Source: an uncultured Eubacterium sp. (GTDB taxonomy: Bacteria > Bacillota > Clostridia > Lachnospirales > Lachnospiraceae). From it: 16,001 nt of DNA. The notes below the pieces were generated by a model. The model made no database searches. It saw only the letters and a program-made list of their open reading frames with translations, and was not told the DNA's origin. The stretch covers positions 1 through 16,001 of the forward strand of contig CAJUIH010000086.1 of NCBI GenBank assembly GCA_910586045.1. Reading direction: 5' to 3'. This document shows positions 6,634-14,999 of this stretch, in pieces. Each line of letters starts with the position of its first letter. Position 1 is the stretch's first letter. Both the position numbers and the translations under genes were made by a program.

Positions 6634-7905
6634 ATGAAAACGGAGAAAATGGGTATGCTTAACAGTATAAAAATTGGCAATTTTATTATGGACAAGCGCA
6701 AAGCGCTTGGGTACACACAGCAGCAGCTTGCGGAGCAGTTGGATGTTTCTTTTCAGGCAATCTCGAAATGGGAAAATGGGACGACGTATCCCAATATTGA
6801 GCTTTTAAAGAACCTCGCGACGGTGCTGCATGTTTCGGTAGATGAAATTTTGGACGGCAGTGAAAAAGACGCGGACGGTTTATCTTACAGCAAGGCGGGC
6901 ATTGATATTGCCTATACCGATACGATTAAGAAAGAAATGGCGCAGCATTTGGGCGGAAGTGACCATCGTGTGTTAAATGGACTTGGGCCGTTTGCCTCTT
7001 TGTATGATTTTCATTTTCCGAATATGAAGCATCCGGTTTTGGTGCTGAAAGCAGAAGAACCTGGTTCCAAACAAAAACTTGCGATGGAATATGGGTATAC
7101 AGAGTCTATTTGTTATGATATGATAAATCATCTGGTAAATGATATCGCGGTTATGGGAGCCAGGCCTTTGGCGGTGTTAGATACCATTGTATGCGCGCAA
7201 GCGCAAAAGGATACGATCCGTACGTTGGTCAAGAGCCTTTCCGAGGCCTGCAGGCAGAATGAATGCTCTTTGGTAGGAGGGGAAACGTCCATCCAGCCGC
7301 TGGTAATGGAGCCTGGTGTTTATGTGCTTACTTCCAGCATTGCCGGTGTTGTGGAAAAGGACCGGGTGATTGACGGTTCCGCGATTGCGCAAGGGGACGC
7401 CGTTTTAGCGGCAGCTTCGAATGGCCTGCATACAAACGGATATTCACTGGTCCGTCTGCTGATGGATAAAATGCCGCAGATTAAGCTGGATAAAATAGAC
7501 GGGCTTACATTTATCGAGCAAGTTATGAAGCCGCACACGGCTTATTATCCATCCATCAAAGGACTGTTTGATAAAAATCTTGTACATGGAATGGCCCATA
7601 TTACGGGCGGCGGGATCGAAGGGAACCTGTGCAGGATCGTCCCGGATGGCTTCTGCGCGGAAATTGATTTGGCAAAAATCAAAACACTGCCGTTGTTTGC
7701 GTATATCCGCAATTGCGGAAATATCAATGACGAAGAAATGCTGCGTACTTTTAATTGCGGGGTTGGTTTGATTGTAGTAACGCCGCAGGAAGCAAAAGAG
7801 CAGGTGATCCGCCAGATCAGCCGGTTCCATGACTGTTATGAAGTGGGAATTATGCGCAGGGGAGATCAGAAAATAGCGCTGAAAAACCGTCTGCGCTGGC
7901 TGTAA
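6634..7905 (+). CDS. Cro/C1-type HTH fused to a divergent PurM (AIR synthetase)-like domain
   Basis: A 423-aa two-domain protein. Residues about 13-70 are a canonical XRE HTH (RKALGYTQQQLAEQLDVSFQ, then AISKWENG, then PNIELLKNLATVL). Residues about 83-420 align along their full length with PurM, which makes aminoimidazole ribonucleotide from FGAM and ATP: SKAGIDI, GARPLAVLD, LVGGET (213-218), GVVEKDRVIDGS, LHTNGYSLVR (265-274), AHITGGG and MLRTFNCGVG. Two hallmark segments have changed. The usual GTDGVGTK reads LKAEEPGSK (138-146), and GGETAEMPG reads GGETSIQPL. The fold should be intact but substrate binding altered, so the domain may be a nucleotide or purine-intermediate sensor for the HTH rather than AIR synthetase. 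No pur gene adjoins it. ATG 6634 has AGGAG 6 nt upstream; a TTG at 6604 is a weaker alternative. It is followed after 37 bp by the CxxC protein. The regulator role is inference. Confidence 0.85.
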   Translation: MKTEKMGMLNSIKIGNFIMDKRKALGYTQQQLAEQLDVSFQAISKWENGTTYPNIELLKNLATVLHVSVDEILDGSEKDADGLSYSKAGIDIAYTDTIKKEMAQHLGGSDHRVLNGLGPFASLYDFHFPNMKHPVLVLKAEEPGSKQKLAMEYGYTESICYDMINHLVNDIAVMGARPLAVLDTIVCAQAQKDTIRTLVKSLSEACRQNECSLVGGETSIQPLVMEPGVYVLTSSIAGVVEKDRVIDGSAIAQGDAVLAAASNGLHTNGYSLVRLLMDKMPQIKLDKIDGLTFIEQVMKPHTAYYPSIKGLFDKNLVHGMAHITGGGIEGNLCRIVPDGFCAEIDLAKIKTLPLFAYIRNCGNINDEEMLRTFNCGVGLIVVTPQEAKEQVIRQISRFHDCYEVGIMRRGDQKIALKNRLRWL

Positions 7906-7942
7906 AATTTGTAAGAAAAATGGAAAAAATAAGGAGAAAATG

Positions 7943-8296
7943 ATGTTATTGTTGCAATACCCGAAATGTTCTACCTGCCAAAAGGCAAAAAAGTGGCTGG
8001 AAGCAAATCATATTGCGTATACGGACCGCCATATCGTAGATGACAATCCGTCTCTTGAGGAATTAAAACAATGGTATGAAAAAAGCGGCCTGCCGTTAAA
8101 GAAGTTTTTTAATACAAGCGGAAAGGTGTATAGGGAAATGCAGTTAAAGGACAAGCTGCCGGATCTGGATGAGGAAGAACAGTTAAAAATGCTTGCGTCA
8201 AATGGCATGCTTGTAAAGCGGCCGCTCGTGATCGACGATACGAATATCCTGGTAGGATTTCAGCAAGTGCAGTGGGAGGAAGCTTTGCTGCGGTAA
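7943..8296 (+). CDS. ArsC/Spx-family thioredoxin-fold protein with CxxC
   Basis: A 117-aa cytoplasmic protein of the arsenate reductase (ArsC/Spx/YffB) family. The N-terminus has QYPKCSTCQKAKKWLE with a redox pair C9-x-x-C12. The family's RP motif (KRPLVIDD) is at about 93-94, and GFQQVQWEE ends the fold. Spx itself is a redox-sensing partner of RNA polymerase with CxxC at residues 10-13, while true ArsC enzymes reduce arsenate. No ars genes are nearby, so a redox-sensor or uncharacterised reductase role is more likely than arsenic resistance. AAGGAG at 7931-7936 is 6 nt from ATG 7943 but only 3 nt from ATG 7940, so I chose 7943. It is the second gene of the HTH-PurM operon and the last before a terminator. 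Confidence 0.88.
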   Translation: MLLLQYPKCSTCQKAKKWLEANHIAYTDRHIVDDNPSLEELKQWYEKSGLPLKKFFNTSGKVYREMQLKDKLPDLDEEEQLKMLASNGMLVKRPLVIDDTNILVGFQQVQWEEALLR

Positions 8297-8332
8297 ATGC
8301 ATCGCACGCGGGATATTTTGTTTCACGGAAGG

Positions 8333-8366
8333 CTCTCTTTTTTGTGCACAGAAAGAGAGGATTTTT
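8333..8366 (+). terminator. intrinsic terminator of the HTH-PurM/ArsC-like operon
   Basis: CTCTCTTT (8333-8340) and AAAGAGAG (8352-8359) form a perfect 8-bp stem with an 11-nt loop. GA and then five T residues (8362-8366) follow. It lies 37 bp after the stop codon of the CxxC protein gene. Confidence 0.75.
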
Positions 8367-8415
8367 GTAACGGTACATGCTACGATGATTGTGTGCGAAA
8401 GGAGTGAATGGAAGA

Positions 8416-9267
8416 ATGGAATGGATAGAAAGGCTGAACAGGGCGATCGTCTATATCGAAGAAAATCTTACGGGAGAGATCGATTATGGGCAGCTTGCGC
8501 GGATTGCCTGCTGTTCGGCGTATCATTTTCAAAGAATGTTTTCTTATATGGCCGGTATGCCGTTGTCCGAATATATCCGCAGGAGAAAAATGTCACTGGC
8601 CGCTGTGGACCTGCAGGGGGATGATGTAAAAATTATTGATGTGGCAGCGAAATATGGGTACCAGTCTCCAACCGCGTTTAACAGGGCATTTCAGTCGATT
8701 CACGGGTTTGCGCCGTCTGTAGCAAAAGCAGGCGGTGTATCGGTCAAGTCCTTTCCGCCGATTACTTTTAAAATCACAGTCAAAGGAGTGGAAGAAATGA
8801 ATTATCGGATTGAAACAAAAGACGCATTTCGTATTGTTGGTGTATCCGTGCCGCTGGAAAAAGAAATCGAAAAGAATTTTGCGGTGATTCCGTCCAAATG
8901 GCAGGAGGTTTCTGCGGACGGCACATTGGAAAAGCTGATCAAGATGATGGATCAAGAGCCAATGGGGGTGCTGGGGGTCAGCAGATGCAACGGGGAAGAG
9001 CCATGGCGGTATTATATAGCGGTTTCCACCGCAAAGCAGGCAGAGGGAATGGAAGAATATGTGGTGCCTGCGGCGACATGGGCCGTTTTTCCAGGAACCG
9101 GAACGAACCAGTCTATTCAGGAACTCGAACAGCGTATTGTGACGGAGTGGCTTCCGGCTTCCGGATATGAATATGCGGATGCGCCGGACCTGGAAGTTTA
9201 TCTGAATCCGGATCCGCAAAATGCCAAGTATGAAGTCTGGATTCCGGTGACAAAAAAACGGGGCAAA
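8416..9267 (+). CDS. AraC-family regulator with GyrI-like effector-binding domain
   Basis: A 284-aa cytoplasmic regulator. The AraC double helix-turn-helix is N-terminal (about 1-105): LARIACCSAYHFQRMFSYMAG, then VAAKYGYQSPTAFNRAF and GFAPS. A GyrI-like (Rob C-terminal/BmrR-type) ligand domain follows from about 127 (MNYRIETKDAFRIVGVSVPL) to the end (YEVWIPVTK). This domain binds amphipathic drugs or other small ligands in Rob, BmrR and SbmC relatives. ATG 8416 matches the usual start of this subfamily (MEWIERLNRAIVYIEENL). AAAGGAG at 8398-8404 is slightly far (11 nt); a TTG at 8389 would add nine residues that do not resemble the family. The stop codon ends at 9270. No transporter or drug-modifying gene adjoins it, so the regulon is unknown. 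Confidence 0.9.
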
Positions 9268-9277
9268 TGAATAAGTA

Positions 9278-9306
9278 TTTACAAATGACACTATGGGAAC
9301 TATAAT
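9278..9306 (+). promoter_or_regulatory. sbcDC promoter
   Basis: TTTACA (9278-9283), 17-bp spacer, TATAAT (9301-9306), a near-consensus sigma-A promoter. It starts 7 bp after the AraC-type gene and about 90 bp before sbcD. The -10 lies inside the left arm of the 80-nt palindrome listed next. Confidence 0.7.
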
Positions 9307-9372
9307 GAAATAACTTGTGATATCGCTTGCTTGTATGGCATGGAGCACAGGTTATTTACATATAGTTCCTAT
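9293..9372. repeat. 80-nt imperfect palindrome overlapping the sbcD promoter and leader
   Basis: The outer arms ATGGGAACTATA (9293-9304) and TATAGTTCCTAT (9361-9372) pair over 12 positions (one G-T). The inner arms AAATAACTTGTG (9308-9319) and CACAGGTTATTT (9346-9357) pair over 12 more (one T-G). Both use the same symmetry axis and are separated by a 3x3 internal loop, leaving a 26-nt central loop. Five more T residues (9373-9377) follow the right arm, so in read-through RNA from the AraC gene it resembles an intrinsic terminator. RNA begun at the sbcDC promoter would contain only part of the left arm. Confidence 0.8.
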
Positions 9373-9399
9373 TTTTTAGTATACGGAAAGGAAATGGCT

Positions 9400-10548
9400 A
9401 TGAAATTTCTGCATATTTCAGACCTGCATATCGGAAAACGCGTACATGAATTTTCTATGATAGAAGACCAAAAATATATTTTGGCCCAGATTTTGGATAT
9501 CGCCGACGCACAGCAGGCGGACGGCGTGCTGATTGCCGGGGACATTTATGATAAGGCGGTGCCGTCGGCGGAAGCGGTGCAAGTATTCGACTGGTTTTTA
9601 ACACAGCTTGCAGACCGCGGGATCCGGGTATTTGCAGTCAGCGGCAACCATGACTGTGCGGAACGGATTGCATTTGGCGCACAGCTTATGAGCAGCAGGG
9701 AAGTATATGTGTCTTTGGTATATGATGGATCCATACGCAAAATTACGCTGACCGACGCGTATGGGGAACTGGATCTTTATCTGATGCCGTTTTTAAAGCC
9801 TGCGGCGGTACGGCGTGTCCTGGAAAAAGAAACGGATCCGGCGGATGACGCGTTGCCGGAAAGTTATCACGACGCGGTAAAAACGGTTGTGGAGCGTATG
9901 GGCGTCGATCCCGCGAAACGCAGCCTGCTGGTTGCCCATCAGTTTGTGACGGGCGCCGGACGTTGTGATTCGGAAGAAGTATCGGTGGGCGGGCTGGACA
10001 ATGTGGATGCAGAGGTTTTTGACGCGTTTGATTATGTAGCGCTTGGCCATATCCACAGTCCGCAGCAGATGGAACGGGAAACAGTGCGTTACTGCGGTAC
10101 GCCGCTGAAATATTCCTTTTCGGAAGCGGAGCAGGAAAAGTCGGTTACGGTCGTGGAATGCAGAGGCAAAGGAGAGATCCTGCTTTCTGCGGTTGCGTTA
10201 AAACCGCTTCATGACCTGCGCAAAATCCGCGGAACTTATCTGGAGGTTACGGCCCGTTCATTTTATCAGGATACGGATACCCAAGATTACCTGCAGGTTA
10301 CGCTGACGGATGAGGAAGATATTCCGGACGGGATCCAAAAGCTGCGGGTGATTTATCCGAATCTGATGCGCCTTGTGTATGATAACAGCCGGACGCAGCA
10401 AAACCGTCTGGTGGAAAGTATCGAAGATATGGAGCAAAAATCAGAGCTTGAATTATTCGAGGAGTTTTATGAAATCCAAAATAACCAGCCGATGGGGGAA
10501 GAACAAAAAGATTTTATCCGGCATTTATTAGAAACCGGATGTAAATAA
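9400..10548 (+). CDS. sbcD: SbcD, nuclease subunit of the SbcCD (Mre11-Rad50-like) complex
   Basis: A 382-aa metallophosphoesterase and the Mre11 homologue. With SbcC it forms an ATP-dependent double-strand exonuclease and single-strand endonuclease that opens DNA hairpins and processes blocked ends. All metal-binding motifs are present: D8-x-H10 (ISDLHIGK), GDIYD with D48, GNHD with N83-H84, VAH with H180, and GHIH with H217-H219. Length is typical. ATG 9400 has GGAAAGGA (9385-9392) at a good distance and gives the standard MKFLHISDLH start; upstream in-frame starts would add unrelated residues. sbcC follows after 68 bp with its own AGGAG, the usual operon order. The call is firm. Confidence 0.96.
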   Translation: MKFLHISDLHIGKRVHEFSMIEDQKYILAQILDIADAQQADGVLIAGDIYDKAVPSAEAVQVFDWFLTQLADRGIRVFAVSGNHDCAERIAFGAQLMSSREVYVSLVYDGSIRKITLTDAYGELDLYLMPFLKPAAVRRVLEKETDPADDALPESYHDAVKTVVERMGVDPAKRSLLVAHQFVTGAGRCDSEEVSVGGLDNVDAEVFDAFDYVALGHIHSPQQMERETVRYCGTPLKYSFSEAEQEKSVTVVECRGKGEILLSAVALKPLHDLRKIRGTYLEVTARSFYQDTDTQDYLQVTLTDEEDIPDGIQKLRVIYPNLMRLVYDNSRTQQNRLVESIEDMEQKSELELFEEFYEIQNNQPMGEEQKDFIRHLLETGCK

Positions 10549-10549
10549 C

Positions 10550-10573
10550 CGGCGACGGATGTGGCCGTTTTTT
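10550..10573 (+). other. possible weak hairpin-plus-T element between sbcD and sbcC
   Basis: CGGC (10550-10553) can pair with GCCG (10564-10567), or ACGG with CCGT, followed by T6 (10568-10573). A 4-bp stem is too short for an efficient terminator. It could slightly lower sbcC expression relative to sbcD, or be chance. Confidence 0.25.
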
Positions 10574-10616
10574 AAACAAGGCCGGATAGCTGCAATAAAA
10601 CCTTAGGAGAAAACAT

Positions 10617-13600
10617 ATGAAGCCAGTAAAACTTACAATCAGTGCCTTTGGGCCTTATGCGGGAAAAGAGGAGATTGATTTTGAACGTTTGGGCGGACAC
10701 GGGCTGGTTCTGATTACCGGGGATACCGGAGCGGGAAAGACAACGATTTTTGACGCGATTGCGTTTGCCTTGTACGGGGAAGCAAGCGGCGATGTACGCA
10801 GGGCGGAAATGTTCCGCAGTAAATATGCCGGGGAAGATGTGCCTACCTATGTGTCCTTTGTATTTATGTATCGCGGCAAACGCTACCAGGTAAAACGGAA
10901 TCCGGAATATTTGCGTCCAAAGGGCCGGGGAAGCGGGTATACGATGCAGAAAGCCGAAGCCGAATTGGTGTTTCCGGATGAGCGGGAGCCGGTCACAAAG
11001 GCGAAAGAAGTAACGAAAGCGGTTACGGAACTGATAGGCCTGGACCGCAGGCAGTTTACGCAGATTGCCATGATTGCGCAGGGGGACTTTCAAAAGCTGC
11101 TTTTGGCAGGAACCGAGGAACGCAGCGGGATCTTTCGCCAGATTTTTAAGACAGGCATTTACCAGAGACTGCAGGAGCAGTTAAAGGCGGCGGTAAAGGT
11201 ACAGGGAAAGGCATATGAGGAATTAAAGCGCAGTATCAATCAATATATGGACGGGATTCTCTGTCAGACGGATACTTCTTTGGCCGTACAGATCCGGGCG
11301 CTGCAAAAAGAAAAATTTGAGGGCCGCATCGCGGAAGGGCTGATGCTGTTAGAACAGTTGTGCCGGGAAGAGAAAGAAGCGGAAAAAGGACTGAATCAAA
11401 AAATAGAGGATTTGGACCGGCAGATACAAAAGGAAGATCAGTTGATCGGAAATATCCATAAAATAAATGAACAGCGGGAAAAACTCCGGGAAAATACGGA
11501 ACAAAGAAAAGCCGCAGAGCCGGCATTGGAACAGGCGCAGGCGCGTTTGCGCAAAGCGCAGGAGGATGCGGCCGAATGCGGAGCACTGACTCTTCAGATC
11601 AAAGAACAGCAGGATCATCTGCGGTTGTTTGACAGGCTGCGGCAGGAAAAAGAGATGCAAAAGGCCGATGGACGATTGCTAGAAGAAGAACTGGAAAGGC
11701 AAAAAAAGCGGAAAAAGCAAAAGGAAGAACAGGAACAAACACTGCAGGCGGATACGGCGTGTTTGGACCAGCTTGCTTTTACGGGAGAAGAAAAACAACG
11801 GCTGCTGCAGCAGCAAAGCGCCGCCAAGCAGCATAGGGATCTGCTGCGCCAGCAGCGGGAACGGCTGAAACAGGAAGCGGCCCGCCAGCAGGAAGTACAA
11901 CTGCGGATGGAAACGGAACAGAAAAATGAAGCGGAGATGGAGCGGCAGATTGTAACGATACAGACGCAGGCAGAAGAACTGGCAGACCGTGATCGGATTT
12001 TTCAGGAAGCGCAGGAACTCCAAAAGAAGCTGCAGGAGCAGGCGGAACTGTTAGGGCAGGGGAAAACGGAACGGGCAAAACTGCAGGAACGAATCGATCA
12101 GCGGTCTGATACGATCCAGGAATTACTTGTCAGAGAGCAGGCCTGTGATAAGGAAGCGGCACAGCGTGCCGTAAAACTGGAACAGTTAAAAAACGCAAAA
12201 GAGACAGAAATGCAGTGGATCCATAAAACAAATCAGGAAGAAGAAAAATTAGCGGTGTTTTTGGAACAGGCGGAAAGCCTGGCGGGGTTACAGGAGGAGG
12301 CAGAACGATGCAAAAAAGACTGTGAGCAGGCACAGATCCAGGAGGAAACACTGCAAAAGCAGCAGGAACAATGGAAAGCAGAAATAGACAGCCTGGGGGA
12401 TACACAGGCAAAGCGATGGAAGCTGGAACAGGAAAAACAAGAACTGGAAGCGCGCATGCGCATGCAAAAGGATCTGGCAAAACAGATTGCCGGATGGGAA
12501 AAATGGCAGGAGAAGCTGCTTTTTGCGCAGGACGCGTATCGTAAGGCAGCTAGGGAAAAAGAGGAAGCCGGGGCTTGCTGCCGGAAAAAGGAACAGCTTT
12601 TTTTGGATGCGCAGGCCGGGATTCTTGCAAGCGGCTTAAAGGACGGCGTATGCTGTCCGGTATGCGGTTCCAAACAGCACCCGTCTCCGGCGCGGATGCC
12701 GGACGCCGTACCGGAAAAAGAAGAGCTGGAACAGGAGAAAGCACATTTTGCGCAAGTGCAGGAAAAAGCGCAGCAGTGCAGCATGCAGGCGGGCCATATG
12801 GCGCAGCGTCTTTTAGAACAGGAGCAAACCGTTGCCGAAACGGCCGAAAAACTATTTGGGCCGCAGGAGGACTTTGCGGCAAAGCTGCCGGAACCATTAA
12901 AAATCAGGCTTGCAAACGATAAAAAAGAGGGGAAAGCAAAAGAAAAAGAATTAACCCGGGCAGTCCAAGAAGCGGAAAAAGAAAAAATCAGAAAGGCCGA
13001 ATTGGAGTCCTGCTTGCAAGCCGCGCAAGCGGACTATAAAAAAAGCAATCGCCTGCTGCAGAAAAAAAACCAGGATTATGCGGCGGCTCTTGGCAAATTA
13101 GAAGAAAAAACGAGGCAGTGGGAAAGTATGGCAGCAGGACTGCGCGTTCCAAAAACAGCCGGCGGCAGTATCGAAGAAATACAAAGATACCTGGAACAAA
13201 ATCTGGAACAGTGCAGGGCGCAGCTACGGCAGGCACAGCAGGACCGCGGGCAGTTACAAATGCTGGAACAGGAAGCAAAAGAGGGGGAAGCGGCCAAGCA
13301 AAAGCTGCGGCAGCAAATTACTGGGCAGCAGGAGCAAAAAGCGCAGCTTTGCGGGCAGGTACAGACGCTGGACGTACAGACTGCAAAGGAAATGAGAAAA
13401 GCGGAGCAGACCGTTGCGGCGGCTTTGCGGCATTTGGATTATTGGGAAAAGCGGGTGCAGCCAGATCGGTTGGATGGGCAACAACAGCCGAAACCCATAG
13501 AAGCATGGAATGCGGGGGATCAGGCGCAGAACGGAGAGGACACGTTGCTATGCGGTTTGTTCGATGGTATGCTCGATGCGGTGCAGGACAGTTGGAATCA

Positions 13601-14999
13601 ACTGTCCGTACATATGAAAAAGGTTTCCGATGACATGAAAAAACGGGAATATCTCGAACAGCAGAAACAGCAAAAACAGGAATTACTTACTGCGAGCCGG
13701 GAGCGGCTGGCCGATCTGGAAAAGCAGCAGGAAGGGATTCGTGGCCTAAGAGGTGAAAAAGCGGCGCAGCTTTTGGAAAGCCTCCGGGGATGCCTGCCGG
13801 GGCGCAGTGAACAGGACCTGCTGGAAGCCGGTCGATCCGAAGAAGCATTGCAGGCGCTTGCTATGCGCTCACAAACGGAATTGGAGGGGACAATCGCGGC
13901 GCTGCGGGCACAGATAAAAGAAAACCAGGAAAAATTACAAAAGAAGCAGGAACTGGAGCAGAAGATTCCGCAGGTGCGCCAGCAGGTGCAAAAGCTTGGG
14001 CTTCAAATGCAAAAATCAGAAATTCTGCTGGCGGAAAAGAAAGCCGAATGCAGTGCGCGGGAACAAAAAATTGCGGAATTAAAAGAACAATTGGGGCTGG
14101 AACAAAAAGAAGAAGCAGAAGAAAAAATCCGTTTGCTGGGGAACCGGAAAGCGGAATTGGAAAACGCCTTGGCGGATGCACAGCAGCAGTATACCGCCTG
14201 CAGGACACAGGAGGAACGTTTGGCGGCAACAGCCGAGACATTGAAAAGCCAGATCGAGGACGCGGGGGAAGCCGGAACCGTCAGCGAAGCGGAGGTCCTT
14301 GCGAGAAGAACAGACTGGCAGCGGGAAAAAAAGGAACTGCATGCGGTACGTGACCGCAGGCATATGGCTTATGAGACCAATAAAAATATTTTAAAGAAGG
14401 TGCAGGCAAAGCAGGAAGATATTGCGTTGGTAGAAAAGAAATATATTTGGATGAAAGCGCTCGCGGATACGGCGAACGGTACGTTAAGCGGCAAGCCGAA
14501 AATAGAACTGGAAACCTATATCCAAATGGCCTATTTTGACCGTATTTTAAGACGTGCCAACCTGCGCCTGCTTACTATGAGCAGCGGGCAGTATGAACTA
14601 AAGCGGGCGGAAGATCCAGGCAGCCTGAAAGGAAAAGCGGGACTGGAATTAAGCGTAATCGACCACTACAATGCCACCGAACGGAGTGTCAAAACATTGT
14701 CCGGCGGGGAATCTTTTGAAGCGGCTCTTTCTTTGGCGCTTGGCCTGTCGGATGAAATCCAGTCCTATGCCGGCGGGATCCAGATGGATTCCATGTTTGT
14801 CGACGAGGGGTTTGGATCCCTGGATGAAGATGCATTGAGCCAGGCGGTCAAGGCGCTGGCGCGGCTTACGGAGGGCAACCGCCTGGTAGGGATTATTTCC
14901 CATGTGTCGGAGTTAAAAGAGCAGATTGAGCAAAAAATCGTTGTGACGAAATGCCGGGGGCAAAACGGGGTCAGCAGCAGGGTAGAAGTATCTTGCTAA
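10617..14999 (+). CDS. sbcC: SbcC, Rad50-like ATPase with zinc hook (unusually long)
   Basis: A 1460-aa SMC-like ATPase that drives the SbcD nuclease. The N-terminal half of the ATPase has Walker A GDTGAGKT (35-42) and a Q-loop at about 154 (AQGDFQKLLLAGTEERS). The C-terminal half has the ABC signature LSGGE (1361-1365) and Walker B MFVDEG (1393-1398), followed by GSLDED. Between them are Q/E/K-rich coiled-coil arms meeting at a zinc hook, CPVC (680-683), through which Rad50-type dimers join. E. coli and B. subtilis SbcC are about 1050-1130 aa, so each arm here is considerably longer. A tryptophan-containing, non-coiled segment at about 948-985 interrupts the returning arm. ATG 10617 follows AGGAG by 7 nt. 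The last codons overlap the stop of the convergent DUF2520 gene. Despite the length the frame is open and every motif is intact. Confidence 0.96.
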   Translation: MKPVKLTISAFGPYAGKEEIDFERLGGHGLVLITGDTGAGKTTIFDAIAFALYGEASGDVRRAEMFRSKYAGEDVPTYVSFVFMYRGKRYQVKRNPEYLRPKGRGSGYTMQKAEAELVFPDEREPVTKAKEVTKAVTELIGLDRRQFTQIAMIAQGDFQKLLLAGTEERSGIFRQIFKTGIYQRLQEQLKAAVKVQGKAYEELKRSINQYMDGILCQTDTSLAVQIRALQKEKFEGRIAEGLMLLEQLCREEKEAEKGLNQKIEDLDRQIQKEDQLIGNIHKINEQREKLRENTEQRKAAEPALEQAQARLRKAQEDAAECGALTLQIKEQQDHLRLFDRLRQEKEMQKADGRLLEEELERQKKRKKQKEEQEQTLQADTACLDQLAFTGEEKQRLLQQQSAAKQHRDLLRQQRERLKQEAARQQEVQLRMETEQKNEAEMERQIVTIQTQAEELADRDRIFQEAQELQKKLQEQAELLGQGKTERAKLQERIDQRSDTIQELLVREQACDKEAAQRAVKLEQLKNAKETEMQWIHKTNQEEEKLAVFLEQAESLAGLQEEAERCKKDCEQAQIQEETLQKQQEQWKAEIDSLGDTQAKRWKLEQEKQELEARMRMQKDLAKQIAGWEKWQEKLLFAQDAYRKAAREKEEAGACCRKKEQLFLDAQAGILASGLKDGVCCPVCGSKQHPSPARMPDAVPEKEELEQEKAHFAQVQEKAQQCSMQAGHMAQRLLEQEQTVAETAEKLFGPQEDFAAKLPEPLKIRLANDKKEGKAKEKELTRAVQEAEKEKIRKAELESCLQAAQADYKKSNRLLQKKNQDYAAALGKLEEKTRQWESMAAGLRVPKTAGGSIEEIQRYLEQNLEQCRAQLRQAQQDRGQLQMLEQEAKEGEAAKQKLRQQITGQQEQKAQLCGQVQTLDVQTAKEMRKAEQTVAAALRHLDYWEKRVQPDRLDGQQQPKPIEAWNAGDQAQNGEDTLLCGLFDGMLDAVQDSWNQLSVHMKKVSDDMKKREYLEQQKQQKQELLTASRERLADLEKQQEGIRGLRGEKAAQLLESLRGCLPGRSEQDLLEAGRSEEALQALAMRSQTELEGTIAALRAQIKENQEKLQKKQELEQKIPQVRQQVQKLGLQMQKSEILLAEKKAECSAREQKIAELKEQLGLEQKEEAEEKIRLLGNRKAELENALADAQQQYTACRTQEERLAATAETLKSQIEDAGEAGTVSEAEVLARRTDWQREKKELHAVRDRRHMAYETNKNILKKVQAKQEDIALVEKKYIWMKALADTANGTLSGKPKIELETYIQMAYFDRILRRANLRLLTMSSGQYELKRAEDPGSLKGKAGLELSVIDHYNATERSVKTLSGGESFEAALSLALGLSDEIQSYAGGIQMDSMFVDEGFGSLDEDALSQAVKALARLTEGNRLVGIISHVSELKEQIEQKIVVTKCRGQNGVSSRVEVSC

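Noticed and set aside
6634..7905. Reading the C-terminal domain as SelD, ThiL or HypE, which share the AIR-synthetase fold.
   Set aside because: The run of matches (SKAGIDI, GGET, HTNGYSLVR, HITGGG, RTFNCGVG) is specific to PurM, and no SelD Cys/Sec motif is present at the N-terminus of the domain.
7943..8296. Arsenate reductase and arsenic resistance.
   Set aside because: The family is broad, CSTC resembles Spx/YffB-type proteins, and no arsR, arsB or acr3 gene is nearby.
9355..9382. A second sbcD promoter (TTTACA 9355-9360 with TAGTAT 9377-9382).
   Set aside because: The start point would fall about 10 nt before the ATG, on the ribosome site, and the hexamers lie in the palindrome arm. 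The 9278-9306 promoter is much better.
10570..14360. Many long open frames antisense to, or in other frames of, sbcC.
   Set aside because: They mirror the biased Q/E/K codons of a coiled-coil gene, lack ribosome sites and resemble no family. sbcC explains the whole stretch.
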